64,000 nucleotides of DNA from Gaiellasilicea sp963811885 (GTDB taxonomy: Bacteria; Actinomycetota; Thermoleophilia; Gaiellales; Gaiellaceae), in assembly GCA_963811885.1 (NCBI GenBank), contig CAWETB010000015.1:310001-374000 (forward strand). The letters run 5' to 3'. Below, one piece after another: positions 55,073 to 63,725 of the stretch. Each line of letters opens with the position of its first letter. Position 1 is the first letter of the stretch. The notes under the pieces were generated by a model, which saw nothing but the letters and a program-made list of their open reading frames with translations, did no database searches and had not been told where the DNA came from. Position numbers and translations under genes: made by a program.

Positions 55073-55327
55073 TCACGGATCGAGACCTTCGCGCTGCCGC
55101 TGATGCTCGCTCAGAAGGACGGCGCGGAGTTCGGCGAGCGCCTCGGGTGGGTCGTCGAATACGGAGAGGATGACCGCCCTCTCGTCGATCGTGAGCGCGA
55201 ACACCTTCACGTCGTCGGCTAAGGCCCGTTCCAGCCGGTTGGCGAGCTTGTCCGCGCCAACCCTCCTAACCGATCCTGCGAGCGCCGCGACCGGGTGAGG
55301 GTTCACAGGTACGCCGGCGAGCTTCAC
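55073..55327 (-). CDS. Small conserved hypothetical protein
   Basis: 84 residues from GTG 55327: VKLAGVPVNPHPVAALAGSVRRVGADKLANRLERALADDVKVFALTIDERAVILSVFDDPPEALAELRAVLLSEHQRQREGLDP. It is one helix-strand-helix domain. Its last residues recur as a remnant at 30599. No known function. Confidence 0.55.
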   Translation of the reverse strand: MKLAGVPVNPHPVAALAGSVRRVGADKLANRLERALADDVKVFALTIDERAVILSVFDDPPEALAELRAVLLSEHQRQREGLDP

Positions 55328-55381
55328 CGGGCGAGCATAAAGGCCCGAATCCGGTGTCACACCGGTGTCACATAATTTGCG

Positions 55382-55404
55382 CCGTGACGGCTACTCCGTC
55401 ACGG
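55382..55404. terminator. Perfect hairpin terminator
   Basis: CCGTGACGG (55382-55390) and CCGTCACGG (55396-55404) with a CTACT loop, upstream of the att-like site. Confidence 0.75.
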
Positions 55405-55494
55405 ATGACCAAACCCGGATTTAGTCGCAAACCCTGTTCCCATGCCGGATTGCCCTATTAGACCATCTCGCTTGCAAGTATAAAAAGGGAGTTC

Positions 55495-55515
55495 AAGCCC
55501 CATACGGGATTCGAA
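55495..55515. other. Putative attachment site (copy of the tRNA-Glu 3' end)
   Basis: CCCATACGGGATTCGAAC (55498-55515) is identical to 18 bp of the T-arm and acceptor end of the tRNA-Glu gene at 63532-63549, with flanking AAG also shared. The partner T-stem half is absent, so this is not a tRNA gene. It is the expected far end of an element integrated into the tRNA. Confidence 0.7.
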
Positions 55516-55584
55516 CGCTGCCAAGCCTCACGTCTGGCTCGTGATCGACTCCCGGTCGGCCGGCCTGTCTTCAGCGAGGGCGGC

Positions 55585-55604
55585 GGGTACAGAACGGGTA
55601 CAGA
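55585..55604. repeat. Two direct GGGTACAGA repeats beside the att-like site
   Basis: GGGTACAGA at 55585-55593 and 55596-55604, 11 bp apart. Position about 70 bp inside the element suggests recombinase or excisionase arm-binding sites; this is only inferred. Confidence 0.4.
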
Positions 55605-55880
55605 CGGGCTGCGGCTGTGCTCGAGCAGGCATGGGTCAAGGAGAAGGAGAAGCGGCCAGGGACGCGTAGAATCCGCAACTCTCGCCGTAACCGCATGGCT
55701 GCTCCGCAAGCGGCGAGGTTCTACCGACGCTTCTATCATTGCAATGCGCCGCACGCCAAAACGAGCGCAGCGACGAGCGACAGTCGAGTTCGACTCGAGA
55801 TGTGACGCAATCCGAGGTTGACGTAAACCGCCAGCCGTAGGACGATCGCGAGGCCGAAATAGTCGAAATGAGGAGGAAGT
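55605..55880. other. Intergenic stretch without a convincing gene
   Basis: A short + strand frame (55617-55805) is rich in Arg and Lys and lacks family likeness. On the minus strand a hydrophobic segment has no start. Nothing annotated. Confidence 0.4.
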
Positions 55881-56614
55881 GTGAGAGTTCTGCGAACCGG
55901 GCGTGCGCGCCTTGGCGCCGCCGTCGGCATTGCTGCTCTCGTCGCGGGCGCCGTCGCGTACGGGGCGATCCCGAACTCCGAAGGGACGATCTGCGGCTGC
56001 TCCGTGAACAAGGACGGGACGCTGCGCGTCATCGACCCCACCGCGGGCGAAACGTGTGACCCGAAGCGAGAGACGCCGCTGAGCTGGAACCGCACAGGCC
56101 TGCAAGGCGTCCCCGGCACGATTGGCGCCGCCGGCCCCCCAGGCCCTGCCGGACTCAGGGCGCACCGGGGCCTGAGGGCCCCGTCGGCCCGAGCAACGCG
56201 TACACGAACTACGGCGTGAACCAGGACGTCGGACGGGGGCTGACGCGGACCGTCGCGGCGTGACCGTGCCTGCGGGAAGCTACACGCTGTCCGGCAGCGT
56301 CGACGTGTTTCCGACCGACAGCGACAACGGCGACCCGACGCTCGTCTCCTGCAGCTTCGTCGCGGAGGCACCGTCGAGGGACATGTCGCAATCGCCTCCG
56401 TCGAGGGGGACATCGGTGACACGATGCCGCTGCTCGGCTCGGTCACCACCGCGACCCCGACGCCGATCTTCCTACGCTGCACGGCGCTGACCGAGTCCGC
56501 CCATGTGTACCGCCCAGAGATGATCGCCACAGAGGTGGGCTCGCTCACGCCGTCGAATAACGGAAGTGCTGTCGCGCTCGGTGACGACGGCGTCGACCGC
56601 CAACTGAGGTTTTG
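55881..56614 (+). CDS. Collagen-like secreted protein (frameshifted)
   Basis: Signal peptide (LGAAVGIAALVAGAVAYGAIP) followed by GTICGCSVNKDGTLRVIDPTAGETC and a short Gly-X-Y stalk (GVPGTIGAAGPPGPAG). After frame changes come GSYTLSGSVDVFPTDSDNGDPTLVSCSF and IFLRCTALTESAHVYRPEMIATEVGSL. Three or more shifts. A surface filament-like protein; similar to the fragment at 32545. Confidence 0.6.
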
Positions 56615-57099
56615 AAAATTCCAGGCATACTCCTGGCTAGGGTCTCATACTGCACAGCGCAGGTCGTTCAGCGGCGGGGGGTGGGGGGCCGCCGGCCTGG
56701 AACGCGGCCGGAGGGGCGGGATCAGCGTCTGCGCCTGCCGAGGTTAGTGACCCAATCGTGTCCGGTCGAGTCAAGGCCGCGCGGACTAACTTCGTCCGAG
56801 CCTCAGTTTCACTGAACTCCCAAGCGTTGAAGAGGACCGTGTGCACCCTTGGGCTGGCGTGGTTCAGCAGTCCTTTGTCAGCCGCGACCTGCCGCTGGGA
56901 GATCTCGTTCTCGATGTGTTGGAGCAGATTTTCCGCGCGGCCTCGTCAGTGATGCCAAGGTCGAGGAAGGGGGCCCTTCAATCGAGCCCTTCGTGCGCCG
57001 CCACTGGTGCTCGTTGAATCAGCCCGCGGGAGAGCACCGTTGACACGGGGCACCACTCGCGAAACGCTGACGACAACACCGAGGTAGGGAGGTGAGGAC
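56615..57099. other. Intergenic stretch with a possible gene fragment
   Basis: 485 bp with no intact gene. Contains only the minus-strand fragment listed at 56755. Confidence 0.4.
56755..57000 (-). pseudogene. Unrecognised protein fragment
   Basis: A sensible-looking minus-strand stretch reads DLGITDEAARKI, then after one shift ENLLQHIENEISQRQVAADKGLLNHASPRVHTVLFNAWEFSETEARTKLVRAALTRPD. It has good helix composition but no start or family match. Confidence 0.3.
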
Positions 57100-57631
57100 G
57101 TGAACTGCGTTCGGAAGGTACTGGCAGGAGCGGTGCTCAGCCTGGTGCTTGTGACGCCTACGGTCGCAGCGCCCGTGTCTCCGCAGGCGGAGCAGATCGG
57201 GTTCGCGCTCGTGGTCGGCCACGACATCGTCGACAATCCCAAGATCCCTGGCCTGAGCTATGAGATCGATGTGTTTGTCGTTCGGCTCCCCGGTGGCAGC
57301 GTCAGCGGCTACTACCGCCACGGCGGCCCTGGCGGCGACGTCGTCGAGGCGCGGTGCGTTCGCGTCGAGGCGGGTCGCGCGCTCGTCGGCGGGATCATCG
57401 TCAAGTCCTCGATACCGCAACAGATCGGCATGGGCGCCAATCTCGTCGTCGACGATCGTGGCAGGTGGGGCTCCGCTGGGAGACCGGATCATTTCCGGGA
57501 TCGGACCGGCCACGGCGAACCTCTGCCCGTTCTCCCCCGCGCAGGTCGCGGGTCCGTGGGACGACGTGGTGCGGGGTGACTTTTCGGTTGTCGCCGCCCC
57601 GTTCGGCCACCTAACGCACGGCGCAGGTTGA
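57100..57631 (+). CDS. Secreted hypothetical protein (frameshifted)
   Basis: About 177 residues. Signal peptide MNCVRKVLAGAVLSLVLVTPTVAAPV, mature domain beginning QAEQIGFALVVGHDIVDN, then LSYEIDVFVVRLPGGSVSGYYRHGGPGGDVVEARCVRVEAG. A one-base shift near 57465 leads to DRIISGIGPATANLCPFSPAQVAGPWDDVVRGDFSVV. Two Cys could pair. No known family. Lies inside the tRNA-bounded island. Confidence 0.6.
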
Positions 57632-57855
57632 AAGACGACTTTCTGGGCCGGGAGGCCTGCCTGGACTCGAACACCACTGCTAATGGCAATACTTGGTGAG
57701 GGAGCGGGCGCGCGAGCTTTGCCGCCGAACACCCGCCGCGCTCCAACTCCCTCAGTGGGAGGCTTCTCCACTGCGAGTGGAAAGGCACTGCACGAAAGGA
57801 CAGATTCGCTCGTTTGGGGCGTTCGGGCGCGGGCGCCCAACCAGCGGATGTTCGC

Positions 57856-59424
57856 TCAGCCGCGCAAGGCGCCGGCTCGTTCGAGCTCCAGCTGCCGGAG
57901 CTCGATGCGCCGGATTTGCCCGTAAGCGTCTTGGGAAGGTCGTCGACGAACTCGATTCGCCGCGGGTAGGCGTACGCGGACAGCCGCTCGCGGACGAACG
58001 CCTTGATCTCGTCGGCGAGCTCGTCTGACGGCTCGTGGTCGCCGCAAGCACGATGAACGCCTTGACGACGTTGCCGCGCAGCTCGTCGGGCGAGGCGACG
58101 GCCGCCGCCTCGCGCACGGCCGGGTGCTCGAGGCATGCGGACTCGACCTCGAAGGGGCCGATCGCGGTAGCCGGCGGCGATGATCACGTCGTCGGCGCGC
58201 CCCTCGTACCAGACGTAGCCGTCCTCGTCCTCGCGGGCGGCGTCCTTGGTGTGGAACCACTCGCCGCCGAACACCTCCTCGGTGTCCTCCGGCCGGTTCC
58301 AGTAGCCGAGCGGATAGTGCGGGTTCGTGCGGGCGCGCAGGCAGATCTCGCCGCGCTCGCCCTGGGCGACCGGCCGCTCGTCCTCGTCGAGGATCGCGAC
58401 ATCCCAGCCGGGCATCGGCTTGCCCATCGAGCCCTCGCGGACCTCCATGAACGGGTAGTTCCCGACCAGCGGATACGACTCGGTCAGCCCGTAGTAGTCG
58501 AGCACGGTGACGCCGTATTGCTCGCGGAACCAGCGGATCGCCTCCGGGTTGAGCGGCTCGCCGGCCGAGCAGACCCGGCGGAACTGCTGCGGATAGCGCG
58601 TCCCGGCATCCTCGATCGCCATCATCGCCCGCATCGCCGTCGGCGTCGTGAAGACGTTCGTCACCTTGTGGCGGCTGAGGAAGTCGAGCTGCTCGGTGCG
58701 GATCGAAGCCGGCCTCGCGCTGGTACACGCACTGCACCGCGCCGAGCCGCCACGGGCCGAGGAGCGGCGCGATCCCCGCCGCCCACGCCCATTCGCCCAT
58801 GCCGTGAAAGCGCTCGCCGTCGGCGACCTCATGGCAGTAGACGAACTCCTCGTGCCCGAGGATGTAGCGGTGGGCATGCACGATGCCCTTCGCAAGCCCG
58901 GTCGTTCCCGACGTGTAGTAGAGCTGCGCGGGATCGTCGGCCGAGGTGTCGCCGGCACGGGCTCGGTCGGGGCGTCCGCGAGCGCGTCGGCGTCCAGGGC
59001 GAGCGTCGGCAAACCCGAGTCGCGAAACGCGCCGCGTTGTCCGCGTCGGTGACCAGCAGCTTCGCCCCCGAGTCCGAGAGGCGATGCGAATCCCGTCGTC
59101 GCCGTAGAGGACCGACATCGAAAGCAGCATCGCGCCCAGCTTCCAGACGCCGAAGAAGATCGCCGCGGTCTCCGGCGTCGGCGGCAGCACGACCGCGACG
59201 CGGTCGTGGCGTTCGACGCCGAACTCGCGGAGCAAGTGCGCCGCCTGGTTAGCAAGGTCCTGCAGCTCGCCCCAGCCAGCTCCCGATGGGGCCATCGAAG
59301 CGCTCCCACACCAACGCGAGCTTGTCGCGAGGGTGCTTGTCGCAGACGTCGGCGCGATGTTGTAGCGCGCAGGTACCTCCCACCGGTGCTCTCCGCAAGC
59401 CTGCTCGTACGACGTAGTGCTCAT
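57856..59424 (-). pseudogene. AMP-dependent acyl-CoA synthetase, many frameshifts
   Basis: ATG 59424. Fragments in order: RWEVPARYNIA, DRVAVVLPPTPETAAIFFGVWKLGAMLLSMSVLYGDDGI, the AMP motif AQLYYTSGTTGLAKGIVHAHRY, then VFTTPTAMRAMMAIEDAG, VTVLDYYGLTESYPLVGNYPF, GEICLRARTNPHYPLGYWNRPEDTEEVF, GYVWYEGRADDVIIAAGYR, RERLSAYAYPRRIEFVDDLPKTLTGK and RIELRQLELERAG. About 520 residues, like acetyl/medium-chain acyl-CoA ligases. At least six shifts. Confidence 0.75.
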
Positions 59425-59660
59425 GAGCTCAGGGGAGGATGCCACCGTTTGAGCCACGGGTGGGGCAGGCGGCGCGCGGTGCAATAGGGCGACGGCGTCG
59501 CATCGGGTGGAGCGCGAAGGATGGTTGGATCGGACGTTGAGGATCTGGTGAGCGCGAAGCCCCCGCGCTCGGGTGAGAGGACGCTCGCTCAGGCGACGAT
59601 CGCTGGCGGTGCCACGTGATTTGCTGAAACACGATCACGGTTATGGGGCACGGGAAGGTG

Positions 59661-60245
59661 ATGGAGTCATTCGCGTCGGATGCGGAGGTAGTGGAGATCT
59701 CGTTAAGGGAGCCGGCGGCGTTCGAGCAGATTTTCGACCGGCACTTCGATGTCATCCACCGCTACATCCATCGACGGGTTGGCCCTGATCTCGCTGATGA
59801 CCTGGCAGCGGAGACGTTCGCGCTCGCTTTCGAGCGCCGCGCGAGCTGCCGAGCTGGGGGAAGCGTTCTGCCGTGGCTCTTCGGGATCGCGACCAACCTT
59901 CTCCGACGCGGTTGGCGCGCGGAGCGCCGGGAGCTGCGCGCGTACGGCCGCAGCGGAGTCGATCAGTGGGTTGGCTACGAGGACGAGGCAGCAGCTCGTG
60001 TGGACGGGGCGTCTCTCGGTGCTCGGCTGGCTGCTGCGCTTGCAGAGATGCGCCCGAGGGAGCGAGATGCGTTGCTCCTTTATGCGCTCGCCGAGCTGAG
60101 CTACGAGGAGATCGCGTCCGCGCTCGATGTCCCACTCGGGACGGTGAGCACGTGGCTGCACCGGGCGCGCCGGTGCGCCCAGAGCGAACTCGCCGAGGAT
60201 GGAGACGTCGTTCTCACGACAGAAGGAGTTGATCCGAGTGGATGA
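59661..60245 (+). CDS. ECF-type RNA polymerase sigma factor
   Basis: About 194 residues from ATG 59661 (ATG 59643 possible). Region 2: AAFEQIFDRHFDVIHRYIHRRVGPDLADDLAAETFALAFERR. Region 4: LAAALAEMRPRERDALLLYALAELSYEEIASALDVPLGTVSTWLHRARR, with the typical HTH. No zinc anti-sigma motif in the sigma itself. The next gene overlaps its stop (GTG 60238) and is probably its membrane-bound regulator. Confidence 0.88.
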   Translation: MESFASDAEVVEISLREPAAFEQIFDRHFDVIHRYIHRRVGPDLADDLAAETFALAFERRASCRAGGSVLPWLFGIATNLLRRGWRAERRELRAYGRSGVDQWVGYEDEAAARVDGASLGARLAAALAEMRPRERDALLLYALAELSYEEIASALDVPLGTVSTWLHRARRCAQSELAEDGDVVLTTEGVDPSG

Positions 60246-61135
60246 GCTAGACCACTTTCGGCACTTTCGAGCGGGGGTCCCAGCTGCAGCGAGGATGCTC
60301 GCCAGCGAGCCTCGCAGCGGCTTCAAAGCGCGATCGCTGCCGAACGGACGCGCGGGACGAGTAGCGGCCCGCGCCGGTTCGGGAGGCGTGGGTACATGGT
60401 TGTCGCCTGTGCGGCGCTCGTTGGTGTGAGCGCGATCGCGCTCTTCGTCAGCGCGCCATGGAAAACGTCAACCGGTTTCCTCGAGCGCGCACACGCAGCG
60501 CTGGCGCCACCCGCCGGGACTGTCTTGCACATGAAGTGGGAAGAGGGGGTCGATTCGATTGACCGAACCTGCGTCTTCACACGCTTCGGCTCCGGCATGG
60601 TGTCGCGGGGGCCGCATGAGGCGTGGGTTGACCAGGGCCGCCGCACAACTGGCGCCTCGTCCTGACTTGGGTGGACGGATCCGGGGAATGCGGACCTGAC
60701 GCTGTCAAGCGAGATGAGTGGGGAGGCGATCTCGACTCGGGCGAGGAGTTCCTCTTCGTCTCGCCGGACCAGCTAGCAATCTGGCCGTTGGGTAAGGCCA
60801 ACAAACCGCCGGATCCCGTGACAGAGCTTCGCGATGCGATCAGCGCGGGTCGTGCGCACCTTGAAGGCAAGACGCAACTCGATGGGCGCACCGTTGAACG
60901 CATCCGTATCGAGCCCGTGCGGCAATGCGCCACATGTCCGCTGACGTCCGGCTACGTCTACGTCGACCCGGAAACCTTCCACCTCGTTGGAACAGACAGC
61001 CTTCCCGAAACGGACAAAGCGGGCCGCACCGGGAAGCGCGTCCAGCGCTACCTGACCTACGAGTACCTGCCCCGAACGCCCTCCAACATCGCGCTCGCCG
61101 ACATCCGAGCGCAACACCCGAACGCCGGGCCCTAA
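60238..61135 (+). CDS. CU044_5270-like membrane protein, partner of the sigma factor (frameshifted)
   Basis: About 298 residues over three frames. Starts GTG 60238 inside the sigma stop: MDELDHFRHFRAGVPAAA, then a basic region and membrane helix (MVVACAALVGVSAIALFVSAP). The outer domain reads FLERAHAALAPPAGTVLHMKWEEGVDSIDRTCVFTRFGSG and, after a shift near 60650, SGEEFLFVSPDQLAIWPLG, GKTQLDGRTVERIRIEP and SGYVYVDPETFHLVGTDSL. Likely anti-sigma or linked sensor; the family role is known only by co-occurrence. Confidence 0.65.
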
Positions 61136-61146
61136 GCTCCAGCGCT

Positions 61147-61180
61147 CCAGGCGTACAGTCCCGGACGGTCGGGCAGGCGA
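61147..61180 (+). repeat. Diverged copy of the directional repeat
   Basis: CCAGGCGTACAGTCCCGG then ACGGTCGGGCAGGCGA. It keeps both ends but not the core, and lies 26 bp upstream of a near-consensus copy. Confidence 0.5.
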
Positions 61181-61205
61181 GGGCGTCCTGTTCGTACCCA
61201 CGAGC

Positions 61206-61236
61206 TCAGGCGTCATTCCCGAACACTGGCCCACCG
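61206..61236 (+). repeat. Directional intergenic repeat, copy 19
   Basis: TCAGGCGTCATTCCC then GAACACTGGCCCACCG, 13 bp from the stop of the opposing oxidoreductase. Confidence 0.93.
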
Positions 61237-61249
61237 GAGGGTGCGCTCG

Positions 61250-61930
61250 CTAGGCGGCGTACGCGAGCGCCGAGGGCGTCTGGCGGCCGACGATCGCGGG
61301 GGCCTTGTGAACCAGTTCGTCGTTGTCGAGAGCCTCCACCATGAAAAGGGCGAAGTCGACGCGGCGCGTGATGTTGCTCTCGAGAATGGGATCACCCACG
61401 TGCCTGCTCCACACGGGCAGGCCCTGACTCTCGCCCTCCTCAAGGTCGCTGCCGCGTACGACGGTCCACCGCGTGTCGCTGGCGAAGATCCGCCGGGCCG
61501 CCTCCACCTGGTCGTCGAGATCGGCGAAGCGAGCGAGACGCGCAAGCGGGCCGAAGACCTTCACGAGGGTCTTGAGCTTCAGCGAGTACACGTCCTGGCC
61601 GTCGAGGGTGATGTGCCATCCGCACGAGAAGATGAGGCGCGCGCCTGGAGGCGCATAGTCGAGCACCGCCTGGGTCGTTCCCGTCGAGTACCCGTGGACG
61701 CCTCGCGGGGTCATCACGACGAGAACCCCGCCGCATCCCGCGACAGCGCGCTTGATGACCTCGCGGTCGTCGGTCGCTCCCGGGATGACAGTGATGCGCC
61801 CCTTGAACGCGTCGAGCTTGCCCACGCTTTGCTCGCGGCACACGCCAACCACCTCGTCACCGCGATCCAGCGACTGCTGGACCATGTACTGCCCAAGCTT
61901 CCCAGAAGCCCCAACGATGCACACTCTCAT
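61250..61930 (-). CDS. NmrA/NAD(P)-binding atypical SDR
   Basis: 226 residues from ATG 61930. The nucleotide motif is VCIVGASGKLGQYMV (GxxGxxG), then VVGVCREQSVGKLDAFKGRITVIPGATD and IFSCGWHITLDGQDVYSLKLKTLVKVFG. WTVVRGSDLEEGESQGLPVW is near the end. No YxxxK, as usual for NmrA-type sensors or quinone-like reductases. It is intact, unlike its island neighbours. Confidence 0.86.
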   Translation of the reverse strand: MRVCIVGASGKLGQYMVQQSLDRGDEVVGVCREQSVGKLDAFKGRITVIPGATDDREVIKRAVAGCGGVLVVMTPRGVHGYSTGTTQAVLDYAPPGARLIFSCGWHITLDGQDVYSLKLKTLVKVFGPLARLARFADLDDQVEAARRIFASDTRWTVVRGSDLEEGESQGLPVWSRHVGDPILESNITRRVDFALFMVEALDNDELVHKAPAIVGRQTPSALAYAA

Positions 61931-62137
61931 CTCTTCCTCCCATCAGTGGACAGGCACTCAAATTCGCCTGCATTCCGGGCACGACACGAGAAAGAGAACG
62001 CTGGCGTCACCGAGGCTCAGCAAGGCCGACCCTCAGAGCAGCGGCGTGAGCGAAGGCTTACCCGCGTTTGTATCTAGCTTCACAATACTGCGCGCCGACA
62101 TGAAGCCGTAGCGCCCGGCTTCGAAGGCGATGACTCG

Positions 62138-62171
62138 TCGGGCGTCATTCGCGAACACTGGCGCAGCCGAG
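62138..62171 (+). repeat. Directional intergenic repeat, copy 20
   Basis: TCGGGCGTCATTCGC then GAACACTGGCGCAGCCGAG. CGCCCG (62112-62117) pairs with CGGGCG (62139-62144): a different sequence from the ACGCC/GGCGT stems yet still complementary. Confidence 0.92.
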
Positions 62172-62195
62172 AATCTCGATTACCACCCCGTCTCC

Positions 62196-62532
62196 CTAGC
62201 TGCGACTCCTCTCCAGGGCTTGGAGAAGGGTGTAGCTGTCCCCGCGCCTTGAAGTCTTCGCGCCGTTCACGCGCAGCGAGGTAGTCGGCGGGATCTTCGA
62301 CGTGGAGCTGGACACCGGCCGCGTACGCAGAGAGAGACATCACGGGCATCCCGCGCTCCTCCCAGACAACGACGGTTCGATCACCGTCGGGCGTCAAGGT
62401 GATCTCGATCTCCTGCTCGTCCGGCTCCTCCGAGTCGGCGATCCGCACAAGGAGTCGCCGGAAAGGAATGCAGTCCTCGACGCGACCGCTGCCTTCCCAT
62501 CCGCTAGCGAGCAGGTCGTGCGCGGTACTCAC
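62196..62532 (-). CDS. SRPBCC (AHSA1)-family protein, truncated or frameshifted
   Basis: About 112 residues. HDLLASGWEGSGRVEDCIPFRRLLVRIADSEEPDEQEIEITLTPDGDRTVVVWEERGM and SLSAYAAGVQLHVEDPADYLAARERREDFKAR match the C-terminal two thirds of AHSA1/SRPBCC lipid-binding-fold proteins. A shift after KAR would give the family-like end YTLLQALERSRS at 62196. The first strand region is missing. Ends 24 bp from copy 20. Confidence 0.6.
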
Positions 62533-62589
62533 CGCCGGGCGCGTAGGTCAGCATCGACGCTGCCGTACTTCAGCCTCGAGACCGCGACG

Positions 62590-62848
62590 GGCCGCTGAGC
62601 CGACGACGTCGGGTTCACGGGAGCGATCCCGACGATGTCGAGGCTGACCTGTGCATCGACAGAACGCGGATCTACGCGATGGGGATGTCGAACGGCGGCA
62701 TGTTCGTCTCGACGCTTGCGTGCACGCTCGGCGACCGCATCGCCGCCGTCGCGCCGGTCGCTGGGGTTCACCTGCTCCCCGACTGTGGCGGGCGGCCGGT
62801 GCCGATCATCGTCTCGCATGGCACCTCTGCCCTTGCCGTCGACTGATT
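62590..62848 (+). pseudogene. PHB depolymerase-like esterase remnant
   Basis: DDVGFTGAI, then after one shift DDVEADLCIDRTRIYAMGMSNGGMFVSTLACTLGDRIAAVAPVAGVHLLPD and VPIIVSHGTSALAVD. GMSNGG is the nucleophile elbow of LpqC/PHB depolymerase-type hydrolases and VHL... the start of the later strands. The N-terminal part and the acid/His region are gone. Confidence 0.65.
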
Positions 62849-63068
62849 CCAACGTTGGCGTCGGATCCCGACCGGCTCCGGCATCTGCTCATTCGCCAGG
62901 TTCAGCTCCGGATGTTTGAAGTGGTGTCCGAGACGCCGGTCACCTCGTGGTCGAGTCGTGGGTGAGACACAACGATGCATCCACATGAGTCGGGTCCACC
63001 GACGGAACATGGTCGAGCGAACGCTAACCAGAAGCGACGCGGAGGAGACCGCCGTTCGCGGCGTCGGG

Positions 63069-63101
63069 TCAGGCGTCATTCCTGGACGCTGGCCCAGGCG
63101 A
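63069..63101 (+). repeat. Directional intergenic repeat, copy 21
   Basis: TCAGGCGTCATTCCTGGAC then GCTGGCCCAGGCGAG. The core has two changes. Confidence 0.88.
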
Positions 63102-63160
63102 GCGCGGTGGTGGTCGCCTCGTCCAATCAGCGGACTCCCCGGAGCGTTCGGCGGTTCCGG

Positions 63161-63194
63161 CCCGGCGCTATCCCCGAACGATGGCCAGTAGCTG
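63161..63194 (+). repeat. Directional intergenic repeat, weak copy 22
   Basis: CCCGGCGCTATCCCCGAACG then ATGGCCAGTAGC; a partial match 92 bp after copy 21. Confidence 0.55.
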
Positions 63195-63289
63195 CATGCT
63201 CGGGGGTCGCGGTGGGACGTCGCATGCCTCGCGCCCGGTGCGGGCAAAGCCAATTCGCGGTCGTCAGCGATGGGCGGTCACCGGTGTCA

Positions 63290-63525
63290 TCTGCTACGGG
63301 CTGACTTGGGATCCGAATCAGTGGGTGCCGTTCGCGACCGCAGACCGACTGCGGACGGCGATCGCCCGTCGCATGCACCGCGTCCGGCGTTCCCGCCTTC
63401 AGCCCTCACGACCTGGCGCACGCCGCGCCAGCTTGCACACTCGGACGGTCTCGGCCGCGCAGGCGTCGTCCTGGCTCGGCCATTCCGCACAGGAACATCT
63501 GCGGACTTACGCGCACCGAATAGAG
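63290..63525 (+). pseudogene. Tyrosine recombinase (integrase) C-terminal remnant
   Basis: TADRLRTAIARRMHRV, then in a second frame GVPAFSPHDLAHA, then in a third RASLHTRTVSAAQASSWLGHSAQEHLRTYAH. These match the catalytic part of actinobacterial phage integrases (HDLRHR box, WLGHS box, TYAH near the Tyr). The HDL box keeps its His but lacks the usual Arg in this frame. The catalytic Tyr region reads into the tRNA. No intact N-terminal half. It sits immediately next to the tRNA, as integrases do. Confidence 0.65.
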
Positions 63526-63528
63526 AGA

Positions 63529-63549
63529 AGGCCCATACGGGATTCGAAC
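63529..63549. other. Putative attachment site inside the tRNA-Glu 3' end
   Basis: CCCATACGGGATTCGAAC (63532-63549) on the + strand is the complement of the tRNA T-arm and acceptor end; the same 18 bp occur at 55498-55515. Confidence 0.7.
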
Positions 63550-63601
63550 CCGTGCCGCCGCCGTGAGAGGGCGGTGTCCTAGGCCACTAGACGAATGGGC
63601 C
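63529..63601 (-). tRNA. tRNA-Glu (CTC)
   Basis: Cloverleaf on the minus strand: acceptor GGCCCAT pairs with ATGGGCC, D-arm GTCTAGTGGCCTAGGAC, anticodon stem CCGCC/GGCGG around loop CTCTCAC (anticodon CTC), T-arm ACGGG-TTCGAAT-CCCGT. 73 nt without encoded CCA. The 5' end is at 63601. Confidence 0.95.
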
Positions 63602-63725
63602 GTGGCGCTGCGGCAGTGTAGCTGAACCGAGATCAAGGCTTTACCAAGGCTTTGCCTTCGCTTGCCCGGCTGTTGGGAGGCCCCCGGGCATCCTCCTCCT
63701 CGTAAGCAATTCGAGGAGGAAATCG

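Larger units (their letters stand above)
62849..63289. other. Intergenic stretch with two repeat copies
   Basis: 440 bp with no gene. Contains the directional repeats at 63069 and 63161. Confidence 0.5.

Noticed and set aside
59588..59618. TCAGGCGACGATCGCTGG tract as a repeat copy
   Set aside because: Shares only the first six bases and a GCTGG, within chance in this base composition.
8681..63194. CRISPR array
   Set aside because: Repeat spacing is 430-1061 bp inside the two arrays and irregular between clusters, spacers contain genes, and no cas gene is present.
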